Positions 19,322 through 28,182 of a stretch of DNA of 64,000 nt are shown here, piece after piece. Position 1 is the stretch's first letter, and each line of letters begins with the position of its first letter. Source of the DNA: Halomonas sp. TA22 (GTDB lineage Bacteria > Pseudomonadota > Gammaproteobacteria > Pseudomonadales > Halomonadaceae); the NCBI RefSeq assembly GCF_013009075.1, contig NZ_CP053108.1, positions 3,552,517 through 3,616,516 on the forward strand. The letters are read 5' to 3'. Under the pieces are notes generated by a model that was not told the DNA's origin, ran no database searches, and saw nothing but the letters and a program-made list of their open reading frames with translations. The position numbers and the translations under genes are program-made.

Positions 19322-20287
19322 ATGGGCATGCTGGCCGATGACTGGTTCTTGCACTCGCGACTAAAGTTGCGCCATCTGCAGCTGTTCCTGGCGCTGGAGG
19401 AGCAGCGCAACCTGCATCGCGCCGCCGCCGTGCTGGGCATGAGCCAGCCGGCCGCGTCCAAGTTGCTGGGCGATCTCGAGAGCCAGCTGGGTATCCGGCT
19501 GTTCGATCGCCAGCCGAAGGGGCTCTCGCCCAACTGGTACGGCGAAGTAATGATTCGCCATGCGAAGGGTATGCTTGCGCAGCTACGCCACGCAGGCGAT
19601 GAACTCAATGCCCTGCAGCAGGGCAATACCGGAGTGGTAGCGGTAGGCACGGTAATGGCACCCGCCGTGACGCTGCTGACCAGCGCGATCGAGCGCGTTC
19701 ATCGTGACCACCCGGGGCTCAAGATCAGTGTCGATGTGGATGTCAGCAAGGCCCTGGTACCGCGCCTGCTGGAGGGCGAGTTCGACTTCGCCATCACCCG
19801 CATACCGGCCGGCCTTGCGCCGGAGGCCTTCGTGTTCGAGGAGATCGGCGAGGAGGAGATCTGCTTCGTCTGTCGCGAGGGGCATCCACTCACGGCGTGC
19901 GCCCCGCTATCGCTTGCCGACATGCTCCCCTACCCCTGGTCCCTGCAGCCTCCCGGGGCCCTGATGCGCCAACGGGTCGACTACCTGTTCAACCATCACG
20001 GTCTCGCCGCGCCGCGCCGGATCGTCGATACGCCGGACATCCTAGTCTCCCTGGCGTTAGTCGACAAGTCGGACACCGTCACGGTCACCACCCGCCAGGT
20101 CGCCGAGCTGCTCTGCGCACCCCAGCGCTTTTGCATACTGCCCTTCACCGAACGCCTGAGCGTACAGCCATATGGGCTGGTCAGCCTGCGCCAGCAACGG
20201 CTGTCGCCCGGTGCGGGAATCGTGATGGCGGCCCTGCGCGAGCTGATCGCCGAGCGGCAGCACGAGGAAGCCAGCATCATTCGATGA
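19322..20287 (+). CDS. LysR family regulator, GbpR-like
   Basis: The 321-residue protein has an N-terminal helix-turn-helix (L-R-H-L-Q-L-F-L-A-L-E-E-Q-R-N-L-H-R-A-A) followed by a LysR substrate-binding domain. The L-x-M-S-Q-P-A-A-S-K-L-L segment and the D-V-D-V-S-K-A-L-V-P-R-L-L-E-G-E-F-D-F-A stretch are like the galactose/sugar-acid regulator GbpR group. It is divergent from the sugar-acid dehydratase, a common arrangement for a LysR gene and its target. The start is uncertain by two codons because M-G-M-L offers ATG 19322 or 19328; GGAGGGAGA lies upstream. The effector is probably the sugar acid or its product (inference). Confidence 0.87.
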   Translation: MGMLADDWFLHSRLKLRHLQLFLALEEQRNLHRAAAVLGMSQPAASKLLGDLESQLGIRLFDRQPKGLSPNWYGEVMIRHAKGMLAQLRHAGDELNALQQGNTGVVAVGTVMAPAVTLLTSAIERVHRDHPGLKISVDVDVSKALVPRLLEGEFDFAITRIPAGLAPEAFVFEEIGEEEICFVCREGHPLTACAPLSLADMLPYPWSLQPPGALMRQRVDYLFNHHGLAAPRRIVDTPDILVSLALVDKSDTVTVTTRQVAELLCAPQRFCILPFTERLSVQPYGLVSLRQQRLSPGAGIVMAALRELIAERQHEEASIIR

Positions 20288-20488
20288 AAGCCTCGACCTT
20301 GGTGCGGTGCCCGAGCAGAAAGGCATCCGCCATGTGCCGCAGGGGGACGATGATCGGCGCCTGGCAGTTGCTCGGCATCTGCAGAGGAGCCTCCTTCAGG
20401 AAGAAGGCGTTCGGCAATATCGCGGTGATGATCGATAGCGCTAAACCTCAGCACAAGGATGCCGGGCCAGGCAAGATCATCGGGCACC

Positions 20489-20521
20489 AAAAAGCGGGCC
20501 GGGGATTACTCCCCGGCCCGC
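20489..20521 (-). terminator. intrinsic terminator of DEAD-box helicase gene
   Basis: An 11-bp perfect GC stem (20494-20504 with 20511-20521) has a 6-nt loop. On the minus strand it is followed by five T residues (20489-20493). It lies about 40 bp after the helicase stop codon. Confidence 0.9.
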
Positions 20522-20559
20522 CTTGTCCGCTACCTCACCCGCCTGATGGCGAGTTGCGA

Positions 20560-22263
20560 TCAGGCGCTGGTGCGGCGCCGAATCGGTGCGTCATCGTCGT
20601 TGCGGCGACGCGGCGCACGTTCGGGTGCACCGCTGTCTTCGCTGATCTCCAGCGGACGACCGGCGACGCGCGCGCGCGCCATCTTGGCCAGGATGCTGGC
20701 CGGCAGCGAGCTTGGCAGCTCGACCACGGAGAAGGCGTTGCGGATATCGATACGTCCGATACGCGCACCTTCGATGCCCCCTTCGTTGGCCAGCGCACCA
20801 ACCAGCTGACCCGGCTTGACGCCATCCTTGTGACCGACCGATACGCGATAGCGCGTCATGCCTTCACGCGGCGCGCTGTCGCGACGGCGCGGCTTGTCGT
20901 CACGCGGGGCGCGATCGCTGCTGCGCTCGGCACGCGGTGCCGGCATGCGGCCAATCGGCGCCTCGTCGGCACGCGCCATGGCAGCGAAGGCACAGGCCAG
21001 CTCTATCGGATCGTGACCTTCGGCGACCAGGCGCTCGATCAGCGCACGCTGCTCATCGGCACCGCTGGTCAGGGCACCCACGACCCGCGCATGGAAGGCT
21101 TCATCGCGATGGGCGCGAATGGTCTTCTCGTCGGGCACCGGCATGTCGCTCATGTGCTGGCCGGTGGCCTGCTCCATCCAGCGCAGCTTGCGCGTTTCAC
21201 GCGCACCGGCGAAGGTGATCGCGATGCCAGTACGACCGGCACGACCGGTACGGCCGATGCGGTGCGTGTAGGCTTCGCTGTCCTGCGGCAGGTCGTAGTT
21301 GATGACGTGGGTGATGCGCGCCACATCGAGACCGCGAGCGGCCACGTCGGTGGCGATCAGCACGTCGACCTTGCCACGCTTGAGGCGCGTGATGGTACGC
21401 TCGCGCAGGCTCTGGTCGAGATCGCCCGACAGGCCGGCAGCATTCACGCCGCGTGCGGTGAGCTGCTCGACCAGCGTGGTACAGGCGGCACGGGTACGCA
21501 CGAAGACGATCGCCCCATCCACCGGCTCGACCTCGAGGATGCGTGACAGCGCTTCCAGCTTGGCGCCGCCTTCGACGCGCACCATGCGCTGCTCGATACT
21601 GGCGGCAGTGCCGACGCTCGCCTCGATGACCACCTTGACCGGGTCGACCAGGTAGCGATTGACGATACGCTCGATCTCCGTCGGCAGCGTGGCCGAGAAG
21701 AACACCCGCTGGGCATCCTTGGGGGTATCGGCAACGACGCGCTTGACGTCGTCGATGAAGCCCATGCGCAGCATCTCGTCGGCTTCATCCAGCACCAGGG
21801 CGGAAAGGCCGTCGAGCTTGAGGCTGCCGCGATCGAGGTGATCAATCACCCGACCGGGTGTACCGACTACGACCTGCGCGCCGCGCTTGAGGGCGCCGAG
21901 CTGCTCGCGGTACTCCTGACCGCCGCACAGGGTCGCAACTTCGAGACCCTTGAGGTTCTGGCCATACTTGCTGAACGACACGGCCACCTGCTGGGCCAGC
22001 TCGCGGGTCGGTGCCAGTACCAGCACCTGGGGCTCGCGACGCGAAAGCTCGAGGCGCGAAAGAATCGGCAAGGCAAACGCGGCGGTCTTGCCGGTGCCGG
22101 TCTGGGCCTGGCCCAGCATGTCGCGCCCTTCCATCAGCGCGGGAATGGTCTGCGCCTGGATCGGCGAAGGAGTTTCATAGCCCAGTGTTTCGAGGGCAGA
22201 AAGCACGGCAGGCAGCAGTGCCAGTTCGCCGAAGCTCGGCGAGGCGACAGAAGTCGAGGTCAT
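20560..22263 (-). CDS. deaD: DEAD-box ATP-dependent RNA helicase (DeaD/CsdA-like)
   Basis: The 567-residue RNA helicase has an N-terminal Q motif (P-S-P-I-Q-A-Q-T-I-P), A-Q-T-G-T-G-K-T, P-T-R-E-L-A, T-P-G-R, D-E-A-D, S-A-T, and H-R-I-G-R-T-G-R in order. After the helicase core comes an Arg/Asp-rich linker and a DbpA/CsdA-type RNA-binding domain (Y-R-V-S-V-G-H-K-D-G-V-K-P-G-Q-L-V-G-A-L-A-N-E-G). The C-terminus is basic (R-A-P-R-R-R-N-D-D-D-A-P-I-R-R-R). It likely assists ribosome assembly and mRNA turnover, with a role in cold adaptation known for CsdA. A long leader precedes the gene. The C-terminal linker is shorter than in E. coli DeaD. Confidence 0.92.
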   Translation of the reverse strand: MTSTSVASPSFGELALLPAVLSALETLGYETPSPIQAQTIPALMEGRDMLGQAQTGTGKTAAFALPILSRLELSRREPQVLVLAPTRELAQQVAVSFSKYGQNLKGLEVATLCGGQEYREQLGALKRGAQVVVGTPGRVIDHLDRGSLKLDGLSALVLDEADEMLRMGFIDDVKRVVADTPKDAQRVFFSATLPTEIERIVNRYLVDPVKVVIEASVGTAASIEQRMVRVEGGAKLEALSRILEVEPVDGAIVFVRTRAACTTLVEQLTARGVNAAGLSGDLDQSLRERTITRLKRGKVDVLIATDVAARGLDVARITHVINYDLPQDSEAYTHRIGRTGRAGRTGIAITFAGARETRKLRWMEQATGQHMSDMPVPDEKTIRAHRDEAFHARVVGALTSGADEQRALIERLVAEGHDPIELACAFAAMARADEAPIGRMPAPRAERSSDRAPRDDKPRRRDSAPREGMTRYRVSVGHKDGVKPGQLVGALANEGGIEGARIGRIDIRNAFSVVELPSSLPASILAKMARARVAGRPLEISEDSGAPERAPRRRNDDDAPIRRRTSA

Positions 22264-22734
22264 TAATCACACCTTGGTAGGCCGGTCATTACCGGCAACA
22301 GAGTTTTGTGGCGCCCCTGACGCGAAATACGCGAGTTCGACGGTCATGATCGAAGCTGCCCCTGGGCAGAACCGTCGGCGGAGTCTGGGACGCCGGTCGC
22401 ACCTGGCATCCGGTTCGCGTACTCATCCCCAGCCTGGCTGGGTCGAACCGCGCTATCGGCTGGGCATGAAATGCCCGGATAACGCTCGGCGAACCGCTGT
22501 GGCGACCGTTTGCGCTGTGCTCGTTCGATGAACGTGTGCACTGTAGCGCTCCATCTACATATCCAGACGCGGCAGCAATGCTTGCCTGGCGTCTTGCAAA
22601 GCGTCGTCTGATTTCGCTGTCGGTCATCATGCCGACAACGGGGACGATCCATTACGATGGTGGGGTCAACACATGCGAGGAGCGCGCATGCTACCATCGT
22701 CGACCTACTCTTGCCAACCTTTTCTGGAGCTGCC
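22264..22734. promoter_or_regulatory. long spacer / putative 5' leader of helicase gene
   Basis: No convincing gene was found in this 471-bp region between divergent genes. A 6-bp stem with CATT loop (22280-22295) sits just upstream of the helicase start and could affect its translation. Long structured leaders are known for deaD genes in enterobacteria. The right end carries the promoter and GGAG ribosome binding site of yaiI. Short open frames here lack ribosome sites and family similarity. Confidence 0.4.
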
Positions 22735-23187
22735 ATGCCCACGCTGTGGATCGATGCCGATGCCTGCCCGAAGGTCGCGCGCGACATCATCGTCCGCGCC
22801 GCCGAGCGCACTCGCACCTCGACCTGGTTCGTTGCCAACCATCAAGTGCCGCTGCCCTCCTCGCAGTGGGTCAAGCCGCTGGCGGTGGCCAGCGGCTTCG
22901 ATGCTGCCGACAACGAGATCGTCGCCCGAATAGAAGAAGGAGACCTGCTGATCAGCTCCGACCTGCCGCTGGCCCTGGAGGCCATCGACAAGGGTGCCGA
23001 GGTGATGACCAATCGCGGCGAGATCCTCGACAGGAACAACATTCGCGCACGGGTGCAAATGAGGGATTTCATGGAGACGCTGCGCGCTAGCGGTGAGCAT
23101 ACCGGAGGTCCCAAAGGCTACTCCGATACTGATCGCCGCGAATTCGCCAACGCACTTGATCGGTGGCTGGCTAGACGTAACGCTTAA
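22735..23187 (+). CDS. yaiI: YaiI/YqxD family protein (DUF188)
   Basis: The 150-residue protein belongs to the conserved YaiI/YqxD family (DUF188), which has a PIN-like fold and no settled function. The acidic start W-I-D-A-D-A-C-P-K-V-A-R-D-I-I and the central D-L-L-I-S-S-D-L-P-L-A segment carry the conserved aspartates. The Asn-Arg-Gly motif T-N-R-G-E-I-L-D-R-N-N-I also fits. ATG 22735 has GGAG at a normal distance. The stop overlaps that of the convergent glutathione transferase gene by three bases. Confidence 0.92.
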   Translation: MPTLWIDADACPKVARDIIVRAAERTRTSTWFVANHQVPLPSSQWVKPLAVASGFDAADNEIVARIEEGDLLISSDLPLALEAIDKGAEVMTNRGEILDRNNIRARVQMRDFMETLRASGEHTGGPKGYSDTDRREFANALDRWLARRNA

Positions 23188-24188
23188 TCCTTCTCTCGCA
23201 CACCCCACCCCGGCAGCCGCTCGCGATCGTGCGGGCGAGTGAAATCGAGCTGCGGCCCCTTGGGCACGATGCGGGTGGGATTGATGGAGTCGTGGCTGAA
23301 GTAGTAGTGACGCTTGATGTGATCCAGGTTCACCGTCTCCGCCATACCCGGCCATTGATAGAGTTCGCGCAGGTAGTGAGAGAGGTTGGGATACTCCTCG
23401 ATGCGCCTGAAGTTGCACTTGAAGTGGCCGTAATAGACAGCATCGAAACGCACCAAGGTGGTGAAGAGCCGGATGTCGGCCTCGGTCAGCCACTCCCCCG
23501 CCAGGTAACGCTGCCTGCCCAGACGTACTTCGACCCGATCGAGCGCCTCGAACAGCGCTGTCACGTGCTTCTCATAGACATTCTGATCGGTGGCGAAGCC
23601 GCTCTTGTAGACGCCGTTGTTGATGTTGTCGTAGACATCGGCATTGACCGCATCGATCTCCTCGCGCAGCACCTCGGGGTAGAAGTCGAGGCGATTGCCC
23701 GTCAGTTCGTCGAAGGCGCCGTTGAGCATGCGCAACAGCTCGGCAGATTCGTTGTTGACGATGCGTCCCTGCTGCTTGTCCCATAGCGCGGGTACCGTCA
23801 CGCGCCCGGTGTAGTCGGCATTGGTCAGGGTGTAGAGCTGATGATGAAACTCCACGCCATTGACCGGATCGCCACTCGAGCCCTCGTCCACTTTGTAGCT
23901 CCAGCCCTGATCGAGCATCAAGGGGCTGACATGGGAGACTCCGATCAGATCATCCAACCCCTTGAGCTTGCGCATGATCAGCGTGCGATGCGCCCAGGGA
24001 CAAGCCAGCGAGACATAGAGATGGTAGCGTCCCGCCTCGGCGGGTAGTCCCGGCTGGCCCTGCGGCCCCGGCTGGCCGCCGCGCGTCACCCAATCACGCA
24101 GCTTGGCGGATTCACGCACGAACTCACCGCCATGCTTGCTGGTGTCATACCACTGGTCGTGCCACTGACCGTCGATCAATAGTCCCAT
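23184..24188 (-). CDS. glutathionyl-hydroquinone reductase (GST family, YqjG-like)
   Basis: The 334-residue protein belongs to the xi-class glutathione transferases, which reduce glutathionyl-hydroquinones. The catalytic cysteine is Cys63 in L-A-C-P-W-A-H-R-T. The thioredoxin-fold part ends at I-V-N-N-E-S-A-E-L-L-R-M, and the helical C-terminal domain includes L-T-E-A-D-I-R-L-F-T-T-L-V-R-F-D. A long loop between C-P-W-A-H and the V-P-A-L-W-D segment is typical of this class. AGGAG eight bases upstream fixes the start at 24188. The length agrees with YqjG/EcM. Confidence 0.94.
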   Translation of the reverse strand: MGLLIDGQWHDQWYDTSKHGGEFVRESAKLRDWVTRGGQPGPQGQPGLPAEAGRYHLYVSLACPWAHRTLIMRKLKGLDDLIGVSHVSPLMLDQGWSYKVDEGSSGDPVNGVEFHHQLYTLTNADYTGRVTVPALWDKQQGRIVNNESAELLRMLNGAFDELTGNRLDFYPEVLREEIDAVNADVYDNINNGVYKSGFATDQNVYEKHVTALFEALDRVEVRLGRQRYLAGEWLTEADIRLFTTLVRFDAVYYGHFKCNFRRIEEYPNLSHYLRELYQWPGMAETVNLDHIKRHYYFSHDSINPTRIVPKGPQLDFTRPHDRERLPGWGVREKD

Positions 24189-24262
24189 CGGGTCGCTCCT
24201 GATTCGAGGATATGCGCCTAGCCTAGACCGCCAGGCACATGTCTCAAGCGCAACATTTCCTC

Positions 24263-25183
24263 TCAACCATTCGATTCGCTCGAAGTGCCCACTTGCGGGC
24301 AACAGGCGGTAACCGCCTCGCACAGTGCCGCCGCCATGGCGTGGGTGGCGGGGCCGGCCCGATCACGATCACGAAAGATCAATTGCATCGGCACTTCCCG
24401 CACCCCACCGGCAGAGAGCGGCAATGGCGCCAGGCGGCTCGTCTGCAACGACTCGCGGATCAACGTTTCGGGCACCCAGGCGAACCCCAGGCCACGCTCG
24501 AGCATGCCCACCGACGTGGCCAGGTGGCTCACCGTCCAGCGCTGCTCGGCCTTGAGCCAGCCGGCATCCACTGCCTGTCGCAGCGCGGAATCCCTGACCA
24601 CCAGCTGACGATGTTGCTCCAGGTCGCGCAGATCCAGCTCGCGCCCCAGTCGATGCAGCGCGTGGTCGGAGTGCGCCACGCACAGAAAGCGCACCGTCGC
24701 CAACCCCTCACCCAGAAATCCTTGGGCGGCGAGCCCTGACACCACCAGGTCGGCTCGTCCGTCGTAGAGCATCTCGATACCGCCATTGAGCACCGTCTCG
24801 TGCAGCTGTACGCGAACATGCGGATAGGCATCGGAAAAGGTGCTCAAGGCGTGCGCCAGGGCGTCGGTCGGGAACAGCTGATCGACGGCCAGTACCACTT
24901 CAGCCTCGAGCCCCTCGGCCAGGCTTCCGGCCACATCCTCAAGCGCCGCCGCACTCTCCAGCAGCTGACGAGCACGTCGCAACAGCAGCTCACCCGCTTC
25001 GGTAAGCCGGACCTGACGCCCAACCGGTTCCAGCACCTTGATGCCCAGCTGCTCCTCAAGCTTGTGCACTGCATGATTGAGCGTGGAAGGACTCTTGTGA
25101 ACGACTTCCGAGGCTCGCGCGAAGCCGCCATGATCGACAACGGCGGCCAGCATCTGCCATTGCGCCAGGGTGACACGGGACAT
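24263..25183 (-). CDS. LysR family transcriptional regulator
   Basis: The 306-residue LysR protein begins M-S-R-V-T-L-A-Q-W-Q-M-L-A-A-V-V-D-H-G-G-F-A-R-A-S, the helix-turn-helix region, and continues with a typical effector-binding domain (L-A-V-D-Q-L-F-P-T and L-V-V-S-G-L). The start at 25183 has AGGA upstream. The pirin gene starts about 105 bp away on the opposite strand, so this regulator likely controls it. Close relatives of this LysR type are often divergent to pirin genes in gammaproteobacteria (from general knowledge). Confidence 0.9.
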   Translation of the reverse strand: MSRVTLAQWQMLAAVVDHGGFARASEVVHKSPSTLNHAVHKLEEQLGIKVLEPVGRQVRLTEAGELLLRRARQLLESAAALEDVAGSLAEGLEAEVVLAVDQLFPTDALAHALSTFSDAYPHVRVQLHETVLNGGIEMLYDGRADLVVSGLAAQGFLGEGLATVRFLCVAHSDHALHRLGRELDLRDLEQHRQLVVRDSALRQAVDAGWLKAEQRWTVSHLATSVGMLERGLGFAWVPETLIRESLQTSRLAPLPLSAGGVREVPMQLIFRDRDRAGPATHAMAAALCEAVTACCPQVGTSSESNG

Positions 25184-25289
25184 TTCGATTTCCTCGCATG
25201 ATGAAAGCAAAACTATGCGCTTTCTGCTCACCCCCTGCATCACCGACAATGCCTGGCATCGGCAACGAGCCTTCAACGGAGCAATCGCC

Positions 25290-26135
25290 ATGCCAATCGA
25301 TCAGCCGCTTCGCCGCATCACCTCGGCAATCAAAAGTCAACCCAGCCAGGATGGCGACGGCGTCAAGATCAAGCGGGTCCATGACTTCGCTGGGGGTCTC
25401 GATCCGTTCCTGATGATCGACGAGCTGGGATCGGATCGCCCCGACGACTACCTGGGCGGGTTTCCCAACCATCCGCACCGCGGCATCCAGACGCTCACCT
25501 ATGTGATCCACGGCGGTCTTACCCATGAGGACCATCTTGGCCACTCGAGCACCATCGAGGCCGGCGACGCTCAGTGGATGCACACCGGACGCGGTATCAT
25601 CCATTCGGAAATGCCGCTCACCGATCGCCATGGGTTGCAAGCCTTTCAGCTATGGCTGAACCTGGCAGCCGACGAGAAGCTGAGCGAAGCGCGCTATCGC
25701 GATGTTCGTGCTGCCGAAATGCCGCACCTAGAAACCGATCTTGCTCGCCTGGTGGCGATTGGAGGAGCATGGCGGCTGGGCGATCGGCAGGTGGTCGGGC
25801 CGCTGGATGCGCTGGCAGGCAATGGCGCCGCCGCGCACGTGATGCTAACGCCCAAGGGCGAACTCACCGTTGAGCAGACATCGCCCACGCTGCTGGTGTA
25901 TGTCTTCAAAGGCTCGCTCACCATCGCTGGCGACGACGTAGCCCAGGGCCACCTGGCGCGTCTTGGCGAAGGCGAGACGCTGTATCTGGCTAGTGACGAA
26001 GGCGCCGAGGCACTGCTGCTGGCTGGCCACCCACACCATGAGCCCATCGCGCACTATGGTCCCTTCGTGATGAACAGCCGGGCCGAAATCGAACAGGCAC
26101 TCAACGACTACCGTGAAGGCACGTTCACCGACTGA
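25290..26135 (+). CDS. pirin family protein
   Basis: The 281-residue bicupin protein belongs to the pirin family, some members of which are quercetin dioxygenases or redox sensors. The N-terminal cupin shows the metal-binding set F-P-N-H-P-H-R-G-I-Q-T-L-T-Y-V-x-x-G and H-E-D-H-L-G-H-S. The Q-W-M-H-T-G-R-G-I-I-H-S-E segment is the pirin signature. GGAG at a spacing of eight supports ATG 25290. It is divergent from a LysR gene and is followed by an intrinsic terminator near 26215, so it is a single-gene unit. Confidence 0.93.
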   Translation: MPIDQPLRRITSAIKSQPSQDGDGVKIKRVHDFAGGLDPFLMIDELGSDRPDDYLGGFPNHPHRGIQTLTYVIHGGLTHEDHLGHSSTIEAGDAQWMHTGRGIIHSEMPLTDRHGLQAFQLWLNLAADEKLSEARYRDVRAAEMPHLETDLARLVAIGGAWRLGDRQVVGPLDALAGNGAAAHVMLTPKGELTVEQTSPTLLVYVFKGSLTIAGDDVAQGHLARLGEGETLYLASDEGAEALLLAGHPHHEPIAHYGPFVMNSRAEIEQALNDYREGTFTD

Positions 26136-26214
26136 TGCTCTAGCACCGCTGTTAAAAGCCAAATAACCTTATAAATTACAGCCTATTCGTTTTTTCTTAT
26201 TCTCCGATCGCGCC

Positions 26215-26239
26215 AAAGCCCTGCGCCAGCAGGGTTTTT
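26215..26239 (+). terminator. intrinsic terminator after pirin gene
   Basis: A CCCTGC/GCAGGG stem (26219-26224 with 26229-26234) has a GCCA loop. Five T residues follow on the plus strand (26235-26239). An AAA run on the 5' side could extend the pairing. Confidence 0.8.
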
Positions 26240-26339
26240 GGCCGCTTTCTGTATGGACGTACAGACTAGGCATACCCCTTAGCATGGGTTAAGGTTCGTA
26301 GGCCTTTTCACGTTCATCCTACAAGTACGGCATTTCATC

Positions 26340-28094
26340 ATGTTGCGAATCCTTCATTCGCTACCCCGCACACACAAGTTACTTCTGTTACCGGTCGCCA
26401 CCATGGTTACCGTGCTGGGTACGCAAAAGATTTTTACCTCCCTCGATAATAGCTCTGTCGATAGCGTTGCCTCCGGGTCGAACTCCGTTACGCTCGATAT
26501 CGATGCCAGCGACACTGTTTCGATGGAGTTGATCAAAGACCCCATGGCGGAAGCGGTGCAACTGGCATCAAGGGCGCTGGATGCCACCCGCGAACACGTC
26601 CCGATTGCCGAACTCATCGTGCAGGACCTGATCGATATCCGCCCGATCGCCCTGGCTCATGCCGAGAACTCGCCCCCGGAAGCCTTCGCCGGCGAGGGTG
26701 ACTCGGAACGCGACACCGTACTAGCCTCGACGGAAGCTCTCGAGCCCCCCGCCACCGAGACCGAAGTCGAACTCTCTCCCCGAGCGAAACGCCTGGATGA
26801 CGATGTCCTGCATCTCGTGCTCCAGCTCGCCAATCCTGATGCTCACGACGCCGATTACGACCTGGCCGGCGGCACCTCCTACGACGACTTCTCCTCCGAT
26901 CCGCTACTGCTGTTCGACGATAGCGAAGTCTATTTCGAGGAGGAGTTGTTCGCGAAACGCGAGTTCGTGCCGGAGTGGGAAACCTACACGGTACAGCAGG
27001 GCGACACCTTTGCAGTGACCGCTCAGCAAACCCTGGGGCTGGGTTATAGCGAAGTACTGAGACTGCTCGAGAACATGCCCGACCAGAACGTACTGACGCG
27101 CTGGCGAGCCGGACACAATTTCGACTATCAACTCAACGAGGCGGGCGAGCTGGCGGCACTGCGCGTCATGCGCAATGCCCGCAGCGGTTACCTGATCGAG
27201 CGCACCGAAGGCGACTTCGAGGTCTCCAGCATCGAGAAGGCCGGTGAAGCGACCCAACGCCTATTCGCCGGTACGGTGAGTGGCAGCTTTGGCCGCTCCG
27301 CCGAAGCGACCGGCCTCTCCTCTTCCGAAGTCGCCGAACTCTCCAAGCTGCTCGAGAAGAAGCTCGATTTCCGCCGTGATACGCGGCGTGGCGACCGCTT
27401 CCAGGTACTGATCGAGGCGGATGTCATCGATGGCCAGAATCTCGATTCCCGGGTACTTGCCGTACAGTACGAAGGGGCGCGCATGGATCTGACGGTAGTA
27501 CGCAACAGCGCGGATAACCGTTTCTATACGCCAGATGGCGCCAGCCTCGATCCGGCCTTCAACCGCTATCCGTTCAATGGCAGCTATCGGCAAAGCTCAT
27601 CGTTCAACCTGCGTCGCAAGCATCCGGTCACAGGGCGCGTCAGCCCCCACTACGGTACCGACTTCGCCATGCCCATCGGTACGCCGGTCAACGCCCCCGC
27701 CGATGGCCATATCGAGAAGGTCGGCAACCACCCGCTGGCGGGTCGCTTCGTGGTGATACGCCACGACAATGGCTACCGCACTCGCTACCTGCACCTCTCG
27801 CAGCCCCAGGTCACGCGTGGCGAACGCGTCAGCATGGGCGAGCAGATTGCCCTTTCCGGCAATACCGGGCGCAGCACCGGGCCGCATCTGCACTATGAGG
27901 TGATCGTCAACGATAACCAAGTGGACCCGATGCGCGTCGAACTGCCCGAGAACCAGAGCCTTCAGGGCGATGCCCTGGCCGCGTTCAAGCGTGAGTCGGA
28001 ACGCCTGCTGGCCACGCTCGAGAATGGCGCCGAGAGTGGTACCGTCATCGCAAGCACCGGCAATCGCAACCAAGTGCCGCCACGCCAGCGCTGA
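26340..28094 (+). CDS. M23 family metallopeptidase with OapA/LysM-like region (murein endopeptidase, MepM-like)
   Basis: The 584-residue protein is anchored by one N-terminal membrane helix (about residues 12-30) and acts in the periplasm. Residues 35-205 are acidic and low in order. A LysM/OapA-type segment (E-T-Y-T-V-Q-Q-G-D-T-F) lies at about 215-265, followed by the MepM-type middle domain with K-K-L-D-F-R-R-D-T-R-R-G-D-R-F. The C-terminal LytM domain has the zinc site H-Y-G-T-D-F-A-M-P-I-G-T-P-V and G-P-H-L-H-Y-E-V. It most likely cuts D-Ala-mDAP crosslinks during wall growth. The long acidic N-terminal region is larger than in E. coli MepM. Confidence 0.92.
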   Translation: MLRILHSLPRTHKLLLLPVATMVTVLGTQKIFTSLDNSSVDSVASGSNSVTLDIDASDTVSMELIKDPMAEAVQLASRALDATREHVPIAELIVQDLIDIRPIALAHAENSPPEAFAGEGDSERDTVLASTEALEPPATETEVELSPRAKRLDDDVLHLVLQLANPDAHDADYDLAGGTSYDDFSSDPLLLFDDSEVYFEEELFAKREFVPEWETYTVQQGDTFAVTAQQTLGLGYSEVLRLLENMPDQNVLTRWRAGHNFDYQLNEAGELAALRVMRNARSGYLIERTEGDFEVSSIEKAGEATQRLFAGTVSGSFGRSAEATGLSSSEVAELSKLLEKKLDFRRDTRRGDRFQVLIEADVIDGQNLDSRVLAVQYEGARMDLTVVRNSADNRFYTPDGASLDPAFNRYPFNGSYRQSSSFNLRRKHPVTGRVSPHYGTDFAMPIGTPVNAPADGHIEKVGNHPLAGRFVVIRHDNGYRTRYLHLSQPQVTRGERVSMGEQIALSGNTGRSTGPHLHYEVIVNDNQVDPMRVELPENQSLQGDALAAFKRESERLLATLENGAESGTVIASTGNRNQVPPRQR

Positions 28095-28113
28095 CGCTTG
28101 GTGTGGTATGCCT

Positions 28114-28150
28114 AACGACAATGCACCGCTCATGGCGGTGCATTGTCGTT
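28114..28150. terminator. strong hairpin between convergent genes
   Basis: A perfect 16-bp stem (28114-28129 with 28135-28150) has a 5-nt loop and sits between the convergent M23 peptidase and NCS1 permease genes. Short AA/TT ends flank it, so it can work in both directions. Confidence 0.8.
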
Positions 28151-28182
28151 TCTGCGTTGAGGATTCGACGTTGTAGCGGCGG

